DNA from: Planococcus citri
Taxonomy: Eukaryota; Arthropoda; Insecta; Hemiptera; Pseudococcidae
Reading direction: 5' to 3'
Length of the DNA stretch: 64,000 nt
Assembly: GCF_950023065.1 (NCBI RefSeq)
Contig: NC_088680.1
Coordinates: forward strand, 70,779,350-70,843,349
Shown here: in pieces, positions 1 through 10,315 of the stretch
Position numbering within the stretch: the first letter of the stretch is position 1
Layout: the number at the start of each line of letters is the position of its first letter
Made by a program: the position numbers and the translations under genes
The notes under the pieces: generated by a model
The model's database searches: none
What the model saw: the letters and a program-made list of their open reading frames with translations, nothing else
Told to the model about the DNA's origin: nothing

Positions 1-420
1 GATTTTTTCAATTTTCAGGAAATTTTGTCGGTGGGGGGGGGGCGTTGGAGGGGTCTAATCAAAAAAATAAGTTGATATTCGTATTCAGCGCTTTCTAAAA
101 CATATGAAACGATATTTGACATTTTTGGGGCTCAGAACCCCCCTTGAAATTTTTTTCAATTTTCAGAAAATTTTGGAGTCGAGAGGAACGTTGGAGTGGC
201 CGAATCAAAAAAATGACTTCGTATTCTCACTCAAAGCTCCCAAAAACTTAAAAAAAAAAAAAACATATATCACACGAATTTTTCGATTTTCAAACAATTT
301 TGATGGTTCAGGGGAGGGGGGGTCGAATCAAAAAAATAAGTCCATATTCGTACAACGCTTTCGAAAACATGTAAAACGATACGTCACACGATATTTGACA
401 GTTTTTCACATTTTGACCAA
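1..420. repeat. Degenerate repeats of about 150 bp at the window edge
   Basis: Three diverged units contain a TCAAAAAAATAAGT word followed by TATTCGTATTCAGCG and ACGATATTTGACA words (near 58-120, 205-300 and 335-410). The same order of words occurs inside the arms of the Maverick-type element near 33620-33700, so this may be a relic of that family. The G- and C-runs and frequent stops argue against coding, and the open frame at 104-577 runs across the repeats. Confidence 0.5.
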
Positions 421-3106
421 AATTTTGAAGCTTAGCTCCCCCCCTCACTTTCCTCTTCCTAATGGTTCACGAATTTCATCTGAAAAAGTTCATAGTTGTA
501 AATATCATGAAGATGTACGTTTCCTGGATTTTTTCCAAATTTTTGAATCAAATCCCCAAAATTTGGCAAGCTTTTGAAAATTATTAATAATTGGCAAATA
601 TTTTTGAAAAAACTTTCAATCAACTTTGAAATTCCGCAAACAGATTCTCTCCAAGTATCAACAGTACCGAGTAATTAGACTTCAAAGCAGAGAATCACGA
701 TGAGACATCCACACTGTTGCGTAAAAAACCACTTCTCCTTTTCGGGGGGGGGGGGGCGGGGGGGTGCTGACATTTTTGGTGATGGCGATTTTCTTGTAAT
801 CCTAGAGTACAAGGATTCAGGGAACGTATGTACAAAAAAATTATGAGCAAAATCGAAGTTTCCAAGCCCAAAACTAGGCTAGACAAACAACGAACAGGTG
901 CACTCGAAACATAAAAAGAACAGCTAATTCACCTAAGCGTCCTAAGCACCTATAGTGCCAAACGATAAGACAAGTTCAAACACCTTACTCCTCGCAGCTT
1001 AAAATACGCGATTAAATATACCAGCAACTTCGTCAACAACTCAGGTAGGTACTGTAAAAAATATCCAAATAACACGATACGAGAACGTGATAAATAAAAA
1101 CGCAATAATTTTGATAAAAATTGAAACACGAGACATTGCTGTTATTTTCAAGAAATTCAAAAATTTCACACCATATTTAGTTATGGGAAGTGTACCTAAG
1201 GTACCCAGCTACCTACACCTGTTATCTTCGAAAGCATAAAAATAAACGCAAATTGAAATAAATTCCAAAAATTTTTAACATATTATGTAAGATAGCTAAA
1301 AAGCATGGCAGGTTGGAGTATTGGACTGATAAAAATATCGTCTATAAAAAAATCCACGATATACCACGTACTTCTGTTGTCTATTTTGAAATAACCATAA
1401 TTTTGTACGTGTTTCTTTACTGCAAATACGATGCACCGTATCGAGTATCGATACAAATACTTTCTCGAAAAAGAAGTAAGAATAAAAATTAATCAAATTC
1501 AGCTGTTTCGATCGAACTTTGCACAACAGGTGCATAGATTTTAATCGGTCAAATCCATTTTGAGAGCTCCTCAGCCATCAAGAGGCAAAATCAAGCCATA
1601 GATACTCAATATTATAAATAAACCATCGAACTACGTCAATCAATATCCTGATTCCTGATGGGACTTCTTCGAAATGTTTTACAGGAGAAAAAAACCTGTT
1701 AACTGGATCTGATAACATCTCACAGCGAACAAAAAAAAAACACTCGATGATATAAAAACGTAAAATCCGATGATAGCAAAATTTGCATACGAAGTACAGT
1801 AAGTACGATACAAGAGAACTGACGAGGTAATATCTCAGTCGATAAATTCCTCTTATCAAAACGCATCGGTGAAAAATGCTTGAATTTGTACTTTGTAACA
1901 CAGGTATTTTAGATAAATTCCGAATTCAAACTACGCTATCGTCGGGGAAATCTCGTCAAATATTTTACAAAGCACACTAGCACTAGGGTATGTTAATTTA
2001 TGCTAATGTAAGGAATTGAAATACATTATTATAACACATATTTGGTAGTTTTTCATTAGGTAATTGAGAACTTGTCGCAGGCAAATTATTCGCATTTGTC
2101 AACACTGTATTGAAGCACATGTATCGGCTCGCATTACAAGAGGCATTGTTTGTAGCATCTGTGTTCTAGAGCCTGTTCTACAACACATAAAATATGTGAT
2201 TTTTCTTTTGTTTTGGTAACGAAGAAAACAGATTTATCGACATAAACGTATTGATATTTAAAAATCATACTTCTAATTCGGAGAATCAGACACCCATTAG
2301 TGAATTTTTTATCATCGAGTGCTACGTTTAGTTACATACATATAATATTAATCGTCGTAAGTGCTCGCTGTATTGTAAAATTATTGCATTGCGGATCATA
2401 AATTGGAACAAAAATGATACTTTTTTATGTAATTAACAAAGAAACCTTCGCTCTTCCAATTTTTACGCCAATAATTAACCATAAAAATTGAACAAAGGTC
2501 AATGATACCGATAAAAAAACGACAAAAAAGCATACATCCATCCGTCCACTCCACTGTTGAACTTTCAAGTCGTCATTGAACGATGCAAAGCTCAACTTCC
2601 GCAAATATTTACAACGTCCATCAATCGATAATCTAGGTAATCGATATGATAAAACAAATACACGAGAGTACCACCAAAAACTGTTCGGTAATCGAAATAC
2701 AGAATACTCGAATTAGATAGATTTTTCTACAAGGACATAAACACTTACATCACCTTCCTATTATCGCACCACATTCTTCACTAACCATTCCCAAACTACT
2801 TCATAGTGTCCAAATGCATCAAAATGACTAGAAATCGAATATTTTATGATACACTCAGTTTTCTATCAATTATATCATTCCTTCGGTTCGAACTCTGCTA
2901 TTATTTTGATCTGTCACTGATAATGATAATGAAATGTATACTGGAATAGGTCGCATATTTTGAAGATAGAAAACAGATTCGCGAACAAACAATAGACTCT
3001 TGCACAGAGGAGCTTTTGTAAATTGCGATGCAATGCTCTTCGATGAAAATAACTGATCGTATCAATCACTAGTTAGGATAATAAAACGAATATTATTCCG
3101 AATTAC
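421..3106. other. AT-rich unique sequence, no gene resolved
   Basis: No convincing exon was found on either strand. If the minus-strand exon at 3107-3165 is real, this stretch is its first intron or holds unrecognised later exons. The minus-strand open frames at 1296-1535 and 1578-1901 have no recognisable motif and start without good context. Confidence 0.4.
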
Positions 3107-3165
3107 CTTCGTTTCTCCTTAGGTGTTTTGGCGTGTTTTTTTTCTGGTTTCTCGGATCGTCCCAT
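3107..3165 (-). CDS. Probable first coding exon of a minus-strand gene with a Lys-rich N-terminus
   Basis: On the minus strand an ATG at 3165-3163, with A at -3 and G at +4, opens a frame of 19 codons plus two bases. It reads MGRSEKPEKKHAKTPKEKR and ends at a GAAG|GTAATT donor (GT at 3106-3105), so the intron would be phase 2. The peptide is strongly basic, like the disordered N-terminus of a nuclear or RNA-processing protein, but I do not recognise it and found no second exon in the 3.1 kb to its left. It is divergent from RPP14-MIA40, with 742 bp between the two start codons, which suggests a shared promoter region. It may be a chance open stretch; transcript data would decide. Confidence 0.45.
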
Positions 3166-3907
3166 CGTGTAACGTTGAAGCACACACTAAAAACAAACTC
3201 TGAAGTAATATTTCGCGATTAATTGTTTTTTCATTCTAAAACTAATTCATTATACGTTTAATTTTACGTATTAAATGCAAACGACGAACATCGTAACCAT
3301 TTTTATCGATACGAATACGAAATCAACTTTCTCTACATTGGACATCGATCACAGCTTCCATTTTGCTGAAATCCTACTTTGAAAGCTCTAGTCTACGAAT
3401 ATCACAGATCAAATCATTCAGAACGGAATATAAGGAGTTGCAGCAAGAATGTTGATCAACTTTTTGTACAACTCATTCAAAATGATTTTTTTCGCCAAAA
3501 ACGCGATAAAAAAAGTATTTTAGAATTTTTTTAAAGCAAAAGATTGATAATTGACAAAATTTATATCACAAAGTACTTAAAAACAGTGGAAAAGATTATT
3601 AAAATTCAAAATGAGAAAAATACGACGATAAGTCCAAAATTCAACACGACAAAAGTTCGAATATGTAAATTTAAAAAAAAAAATTCTTCTTCACAAGCCT
3701 AAAAACAATAATTGCACAATTTATCAGTCGGTTGCGGTGTTTCTCGATTTTGCAAGAGAAAATTTTCTAAAAAATTCAAATTTTCGCGATAAATGTTGAA
3801 AATTTTAATATTTTGACATGAAAATCGTATTCTATTGAGTTCGAGTACATTGTGAAGGTTTCCGGCTTCGAATCAAATGACCGGTTCGAAGAGTTTAGCT
3901 ACATCAA
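3166..3907. promoter_or_regulatory. Divergent intergenic region, probable bidirectional promoter
   Basis: This 742-bp stretch lies between the start codon of the minus-strand exon and the RPP14 start codon, so promoters and 5' UTRs for both directions should lie here. No TATA box or initiator stands out. An upstream ATG at 3877, also with C at -3, opens a short frame that overlaps the RPP14 start. It matters only if transcription begins upstream of it. Confidence 0.4.
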
Positions 3908-3939
3908 ATGTTGGGATTTCACTACCTGGATGTCTCATT
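3908..3939 (+). CDS. RPP14: RPP14, RNase P/MRP subunit p14, coding exon 1
   Basis: This exon encodes MLGFHYLDVS plus two bases of a Leu codon. The FHYLDVSLE stretch matches the conserved start of the Rpp14/Pop5 family (human has YHYMKVCLEF). The ATG at 3908 has C at -3 and T at +4, a weak initiation context. The donor is GTCAGT at 3940, and the reading frame continues exactly into the acceptor at 4083 (TT|A, Leu). The three exons give 119 aa, close to the 124 aa of human RPP14. The protein is a small scaffold subunit of RNase P and RNase MRP, which process tRNA 5' leaders and pre-rRNA in the nucleus and nucleolus. Confidence 0.85.
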
Positions 3940-4082
3940 GTCAGTATATAATAATGGTATTTAGACTATTTTACTTTATACCTCATGGTTGATATTTTAA
4001 TCAGTAATTGTTGCGAAAAAGAATAGAATTACTACATTCCTTTTACAAACATTCGCTAAATCGTGTTTTTTCGTAATTGCAG

Positions 4083-4170
4083 AGAAATTGAAGGCAAACC
4101 GAAGTCACAAATTGACAAGGAAGTATTCAAAGACTGCATTCTCTACGGGATCGAAAATCTTTTCGGTGAG
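4083..4170 (+). CDS. RPP14: RPP14, coding exon 2
   Basis: Acceptor TTGCAG ends at 4082 and donor GAG|GTGAGT follows 4170. The exon encodes 29 whole codons running from EIEGKPKS to IENLFGE, aligning without gaps to the human segment from LEF to VKDLFGE. The LFGE end is a family landmark. It leaves in phase 0, matching the next exon. Confidence 0.92.
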
Positions 4171-4380
4171 GTGAGTTGACTAACCGCATTATTTCAATGT
4201 TTCTGAAATCTGATAATACTCTCCGTACTATCGACTTGATACGATTCAAATGAGTAATCATTGAATTGATTTTCTTCGTATCTATAATTAATTTTCTTTT
4301 TCATGAAAGTTAATCTAATTCACATCTACATGATTAAATGATCTCGCATACTTAAAATTCAATTCCATTTTTTGTTTCAG

Positions 4381-4620
4381 TTTGGAACTTGCATTCCGAT
4401 CGACGTGGTGAACTACAATCAATCGAACAATCGTGTTATTCTTAGGTGTCCGAGCTATTTTTATCCCAAACTACGATCCGCGCTAACCCTAACCGGAGAG
4501 TATCAAAACCATACCTGTTGTTTTTGTGTTCATCAAGCATCGACTAAACTTATATCGTTCGCTTCTAAAAGTACTTCCTTCAAACACGCTCATTACAAAC
4601 AAAATGTCGTACTGTCGTAA
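4381..4620 (+). CDS. RPP14: RPP14, last coding exon, overlapping the MIA40 start
   Basis: The acceptor is TTTGTTTCAG ending at 4380. The exon encodes 79 residues and stops at TAA 4618-4620. FGTCIPIDVVNY, VILRCPS and LRSALTLTGEY match the human PLDILTY, AILRICS and WSSLTLLGSY blocks of the Rpp14 fold. The C-terminus ends in QNVVLS. The last 17 nt (4604-4620) are also the first codons of MIA40 in another frame, so there is no room for a terminator or separate promoter between the genes. No ATG occurs in this exon before 4604. Confidence 0.93.
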   Translation, partial: FGTCIPIDVVNYNQSNNRVILRCPSYFYPKLRSALTLTGEYQNHTCCFCVHQASTKLISFASKSTSFKHAHYKQNVVLS

Positions 4621-5032
4621 AGAAGGCAAAGACACTATTATCTTCGCAACCAAAGAAAACCACGAAGAGCCCAGTACTGTAAAATTACCACCGATTGAGA
4701 AACCTCCCGGATTAATTCTACCGGACGGTAACATCAACTGGAATTGCCCGTGCTTAGGTGGAATGGCAACGGGACCATGTGGTATTGAATTTAGAGAAGC
4801 TTTCACCTGTTTTCATTATAGTAAGGCTGATCCTAAAGGAAGTGACTGTTTGGATCCTTTTCGTACGATGACTCAATGTATGCAGAATTATCCGGCTTTG
4901 TATGATTCCAAAGATGATGAAAGTATGTATCCTGAGGATGATGACGAATTCGAGCCAATAGAGCCCAAAGAATCAGCGACAAATAAAGTAGAAAGTGCCT
5001 CGTCTTCGCAAAGTACTAGTAGTAAGAAGTGA
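4604..5032 (+). CDS. CHCHD4: MIA40/CHCHD4, mitochondrial intermembrane-space disulfide-relay oxidoreductase
   Basis: This intronless 142-aa protein has the length of human CHCHD4. It carries the redox-active CPC motif (Cys48-Pro-Cys50 in NWNCPCLGG) and a CHCH domain with twin CX9C motifs (Cys59/Cys69 and Cys82/Cys92). The N-terminus (MSYCRKEGKD) is nearly identical to animal MIA40, and the tail is acidic and Ser-rich. MIA40 oxidises incoming small cysteine proteins in the intermembrane space and is reoxidised by ALR/Erv1. Like animal MIA40 it has no N-terminal membrane anchor. The start at 4604 has AAA at -3 to -1, a strong context. It overlaps the RPP14 end by 17 nt, so it is probably translated from a bicistronic mRNA; an internal promoter in the RPP14 introns is the alternative. 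No AATAAA was seen close downstream; AATACA near 5080 is a possible variant signal. Confidence 0.97.
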   Translation: MSYCRKEGKDTIIFATKENHEEPSTVKLPPIEKPPGLILPDGNINWNCPCLGGMATGPCGIEFREAFTCFHYSKADPKGSDCLDPFRTMTQCMQNYPALYDSKDDESMYPEDDDEFEPIEPKESATNKVESASSSQSTSSKK

Positions 5033-6400
5033 TGTTTAAAGTAGTTGTTTTTTGTTTGTTGTTTCGTGTAGTTTTGTATAATACATTGTTCTAAAAATCA
5101 ACTTTTTTTCATCATTACTTTTGTATGGATAGGTAGCTAATTGCGAATACTTGGGCGAGTCGTTCTGATGAAATAATGATCAGATTTTTTTCATCATATT
5201 ATGTAGTACAAATAATTCATCGGAAAGTATAACTCGGTTCTTCTACAACGTAGAAACGCGATCGATTGCCAGTATTGATAATTACTCGATAACGAAATTT
5301 TTAATACGACTTTTTTACAACTACAATGATTCGAACAAGATACTATAAGTAGCTAATCGGGGATAAATCCATCTCATTAAGACTGGAAAATACGTTTTGA
5401 AAATGATCGTGTACGATTGGTCATTAGTTAATCAACGACTTCTAATATTCGATTGCATACAAGCGCAACCGCAACGTTGAGCGTGGATTTTTGACGTTAA
5501 TTAGCCGAACAGATATTTGAAAGAAAAGCAACTTACGTTCGTCGAACTGTTCTGCTTCGGAATTTCCAACTTTGCTTGGTTTCATGATATCGTGACTTAA
5601 ATTTCTAAACTCGATTATCTGGTATGTAGAACGCCTAACATCGACGAAACAAATTCTTTTCTGAAATGATTGATATGTTTGAATGTTAACTACTGAAAAA
5701 AATTGTTCGAAAATATAATATTTTATATCAATCAAATTCTTAGCCTATAATGTTATGGTTTTATGATAGTTACCATTCGGTTATGAATTTTCAGTAACTT
5801 TAAATCAGCCTTTATTGCGCTCAGGAACGTGATCATATGATTGGGTAGAAAGAGAAACGTTCAGACCGAAATTGAAAAAAATGACGAAGGAACAATTTTA
5901 TTTATCCTGTAACAAAGAAACATAATTATAAAATTTAATTTAACGCAAGTCTTCATATACTTAGCTAAACTAAATTAAATTTGAATTAAGTAAATTGAAA
6001 AGTGATATTTTTTGCTACTCAAAACGTTCCATAGGTAATTATAATCTTGTAATCAATGTTTGTAAGTTCGATTCTAGGTAACAATTTTTTTTACTTTCGC
6101 AGCTTATAATAAGCTAATCATTCTCAAATTATTTTTTTGGAATTTAAAAAAAAAACGAAACTGTTGAAATAAGAGAATGAATTTCCGTACCTCTAATTTA
6201 TTTTACCATTTTAACCTAATTTTCTCAATCGCATGAGGAATAAGAGTATACCTACTTTATTTGCGGTATTTCAAGCAAATTTGGTAATTTTTTGCCATAA
6301 ATGAAGAGAAACTGAAAAAAGTTAATTGCGTTAAAATCCGAACCATCTGTAGAATATTTTTCTACGAGAGAAGAAATTTTATGACCTAAAGGGAGTTCTA
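5033..6400. other. MIA40 3' flank and intergenic sequence
   Basis: AT-rich, apparently single-copy sequence holding the MIA40 3' UTR. I see no exon. The minus-strand open frame at 5442-5735 has no motif. Confidence 0.4.
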
Positions 6401-9110
6401 CATGGTTTGAAAAGGGGAAGGGGCACTAAAATGAAACGAAACATTTGAAACCGAATAACAAAAAAAAATAACGTTACGTGAAAATCGAAAATATTCATTA
6501 GCGAATTAATTATAAATTATAAATTATCGTCGAAAATAATATTTTAAGAATGTAGCCCTTGAAAAATCACGAATTATAATAATCAAATTCAAAGTTCGGT
6601 CCGTTGAACGGTTGAATCTAAAAAGGTTGCTTTTTTCTCAATTACATGAGGAATTGAGACTATAGCGCATTTGTGCTGCGCCTTACATGGTTTTAGTAAT
6701 GCAACACTTCTAACAAGATAGAAAATTGCTCACATTGAATTGAATAGCATTCAATGGGTAGGTAAAATTAAAAGTAAATTAAATAATAATACAATGAATT
6801 AAAAAACTGAATTTACTAGTAAAATTGATTAAAGTTAGACTAGATTAAATCAAATTAAAACCGAATTGTTTCATTTTCATCGATTCATTTTCATCATGTT
6901 CAAGATTACATATTTTAATCAACTCGATTAAAATCTTATTATGGTGCTTACTCAATAGTCAACTTTATAATATTGTTTGTTATTAAAATTAAAATTAAAA
7001 TTCAGTTCAATTTAAAGGAAAGCTAATTCAATTTATTGAATTTAAATGAAAATGAAATAAAACTGAAATGAATATAATGTGCTGTAGAAATAAAATTTAA
7101 TTCAATTCAAAATACATGTAACTAAATCAAATCGAAATTGATCGAATAAAATTAATTTTGGAATAAAATAGATTCAAGCCGAATTCCAATTGAACTAAAT
7201 TAAATTACTTTAAATTAGAGAATAATTTAGAATTCAATTGATTTAAAAATTCAAAATCAATTTATACCAATAGTCGGGGACTGGTCGTAACTAAATCAAA
7301 TTGAATTAAATTAAAATTGAAATAAATTAAATGAAAAATTATTCATTTTAGCGAATTGAGTTGAAATTTGCTGAAATTCGGTATTTCATTTTAATTTTGT
7401 TTGATTCAAAATTATTCATACTTAAAAATTAGGATAATTTTGTTAATTATTCCATTTATTCCAATTTCAACTCAATTCAATTTTACCTAATTAAATTTAT
7501 GTAATTTTATTATTTGAATATGATTTATAAATTTGGTTCGATTTAATATTTAATTAGGTATCTAAATTGAATATTTAATTGCATCAAAATCTTATGTAGG
7601 TACTTTAATTTTATTGTAGAACATTCAATTTTATTTTAAATTTAATTTCTAGTTATTCCATTTTAATTTTAAATTAATTTTAATCTGAATCATTCGAGTA
7701 ATTTCAATTTATAAATTATTTAATTAAAGCTCAACTTGAATTTTGTTTTATTCCAAGAATTCCATATTTATTATCGCTTGAGCTTAGGAGGTATTCAATT
7801 CTGTTTTTGATTTATTTCAATATCTTATAATCCTAATTTAATTCAATTCAATTTTTATAGAAAATTATTTTAATTTAATTTAATTCAATTTGATGCAATT
7901 GAATTCGCCCAATTCAATTCTGATCGAATATATTCAATTTCGATCAAATTCATTTAATTCATCTACATTCTACAATTTCTAATTTATTTTCAAATCAATT
8001 CAATTCATTATTAATCTCATTCAATTTTCCATTCAATTTTAGTTCAATCTAATTTTAATCTATTGAATTTAATTTCGTTTCGATGCAGTTTCATTTCAAT
8101 TTATATGTACTTATTCGTATTTTTATTTATTTCATTTCTATTAATTTAGTTATTTTAGTTTTGTTTAAAATTTAGCTTCATATCAATGTAATTTAATCTG
8201 CTAAATTTGGTTTTATTTCGAGTTGATTTTACTTGATCTTGATTCTTGATTCTCGGTTTCATTATCATCTAGTTTTATTTCAATTTGGCGATTTGTTTCT
8301 TCAATATAATGAGTAAGGAAATTCAATTTAAATTCAATGTGATTGATATCTATAGTTAGTTATATTTTTTTATTAAATTAATTTTGATGTAAATGCATTC
8401 TGAAATTAGAAAATCCAATTTTAATTCAATATTATAATCGAACTTGAAATTATTTTATCCGGAGTTTATAGGTAGAGAGGTATTCAATTTTGGTTTGATT
8501 TATTTTGATTCGTTTTAATTTTAATTCAATTTAATTTTAATGAAAAATACATTTCAATTTATTTGTATTCGAATTCAATTTGTACCAACCTGAGTTAAAT
8601 GTATATAATTTAATCAGCTTACTTCAAATTGAATTAAATTCAAGCAATTTTTCTTGAAGGGGGGTTATTTTTTTAGTTTACCCAATTTATCATTTTTGAA
8701 TATTTATATATTACATATTTCAATAATTCTCGTATAAATCATTTCAATTCCATTAATTTGCAATTTCATTTTGATTTAGAATACAGCATTACTCGAATCT
8801 AATTTACCTATTTTCTATTTATTCAATCCATCATAATTCATAATCTTATTCAATATAATTTCAATTATATTTCATTTGAATTTAAATTACTTATCATTCC
8901 AATCACAATTGATTTTGAGTATGTAATTAATTTTTGACTTAGTACTGACTACTGAGATTCGTTTTCATTTAAGCTTTCATTTATTTTGATTCAATTTCGC
9001 TTCAAGTTGATTTAATTGGTTTCTGTATCATTCAAATCTATAGCTTGTTGTTGTTTTCTTTCCTAATTCAGTTTCATTTTAATTTAATTCTAGTATTCTG
9101 ACCAGTCTTT
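6400..9110. repeat. Low-complexity AATTCAATTT-rich tract of about 2.7 kb
   Basis: The tract consists almost wholly of degenerate AATTCAATTT, AATTTAAT and TTCAATTC words and their complements, without a clean period. It is extremely AT-rich and free of open frames. It resembles a decayed simple satellite. No gene is present. Confidence 0.7.
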
Positions 9111-9516
9111 CCTTCAATATTGTATGAAAAAATGATTTTTTGAATTTATTTTTCAGTGAAATTAATCGAGGTGAATAATTATTTCTTCATATTTTGGTTT
9201 CAACACGATTGTATAAAGAATATATGCAAGGTTAGTTTCGAGTTTTTCCACCGGAAGTTTTCCCAAATTTTCCAATAATTTTTTTTTTTTGAAATGGAAT
9301 AGAAAATATCATTTTAGACCTGCTGAAACTCAATTCAAAGTGGCATAGTTTAATACTCGCAGAGAAACTTTCTCATCTATTTGTATAAATATTAAATAAA
9401 TGCCAAAAAGAGATTCAGGTGTCATAACAATGAACATCTATAATAAAGTCGTCGAATATCGACGATAAATCATTGTTGCGCTTATCGGTATCACGATATG
9501 ATTCCGAGCGCTTGGA

Positions 9517-9537
9517 ATGACTCACCAGGTGAGTCAT
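9517..9537. promoter_or_regulatory. 21-bp palindrome with two AP-1-like sites
   Basis: The sequence is ten bases, one central base, then the exact complement of the first ten. The two arms contain TGACTCA and TGAGTCA, the consensus for bZIP AP-1 factors. It lies in otherwise unannotated DNA (9111-9678). Binding is inference. Confidence 0.35.
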
Positions 9538-9678
9538 ATCCTGCATGATGAACGAGGGGTGTTCTGTGCGCCTATCTTCCAATAGGTAGGCAACACATAT
9601 CCCATGTGACTGCATAATTTTTGAATGGCGAAAGGACAGCCTCTTTTTAGATTAAACCAAAGTCCTCACATGTAGGTA

Positions 9679-10034
9679 CCGGGTGACTTAAAAGTTCCAA
9701 AATTCCAAATTTTTTTTGATTGAAAAATATGTTTTCGAACAGGCTTTTTAAACTGTGTTGTTATTAATAGCAGAGGGGTCCTCCCCCAAGTAATTGAAGT
9801 TTCATCCCGCATTGAAATTGCATAGCCCACATTTTGCAGGGGCAGGCCAGGCATAATTGAATAGTGAGAACTAGGCAGACAATTATCATTGGTGTACGAA
9901 AGGTAGTCAACGTCGGATTATTTTAGGGTACATGGAGTCTCTGCTATGCAACGACTGCCATTTCATTTCTTTTTGGCTGCTGATATTTTTTTAAGAAATT
10001 AATTTTTCGATTCCGGAACTTTTAAGTCACCCTG
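9679..10034. mobile_element. MITE with AGGGTGACTTAAAAG-type ends and TA target duplication
   Basis: The left end reads CCGGGTGACTTAAAAGTTCC and the right end is its inverted complement, GGAACTTTTAAGTCACCCTG, each flanked by TA. The 356-bp size, TA duplication and lack of coding capacity fit a mariner/Tc1-type non-autonomous element. The open frame at 9666-9854 is within it and is not a gene. Confidence 0.75.
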
Positions 10035-10315
10035 TACATACTTCAATATGATGATATCATTTCTAATAGAAAAAGAAAATTAATTTATATTCGTGAAACA
10101 AAAAAATTAATATAAGTATAGCTTATGTATACCGAGAATTGTTTCAAGATGTCTATTATGATAAGTTAGGTAATGAAAAATTACAACACAATATTTACTT
10201 TGCTCCATTACATATTTAGAAAATTTTCCTTTTTCACAACTCAAATTTACCTCGTTGAAATTTCGCAAATTGCTGCATTTTCAAGACAAATTTGAAAATT
10301 TACCATTTGAGAATA

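Noticed and set aside
104..577. 157-codon plus-strand frame
   Set aside because: It crosses degenerate repeats with A- and G-runs and has no domain.
1578..1901. 107-codon minus-strand frame
   Set aside because: No ATG in good context at its start, no motif, low-complexity stretches; a downstream exon of the 3165 gene could not be shown.
4526..4603. In-frame 26-codon extension of MIA40 resembling a mitochondrial presequence
   Set aside because: It would start at GTG, not ATG; the region is the RPP14 coding exon in another frame, and animal MIA40 begins MSYC.
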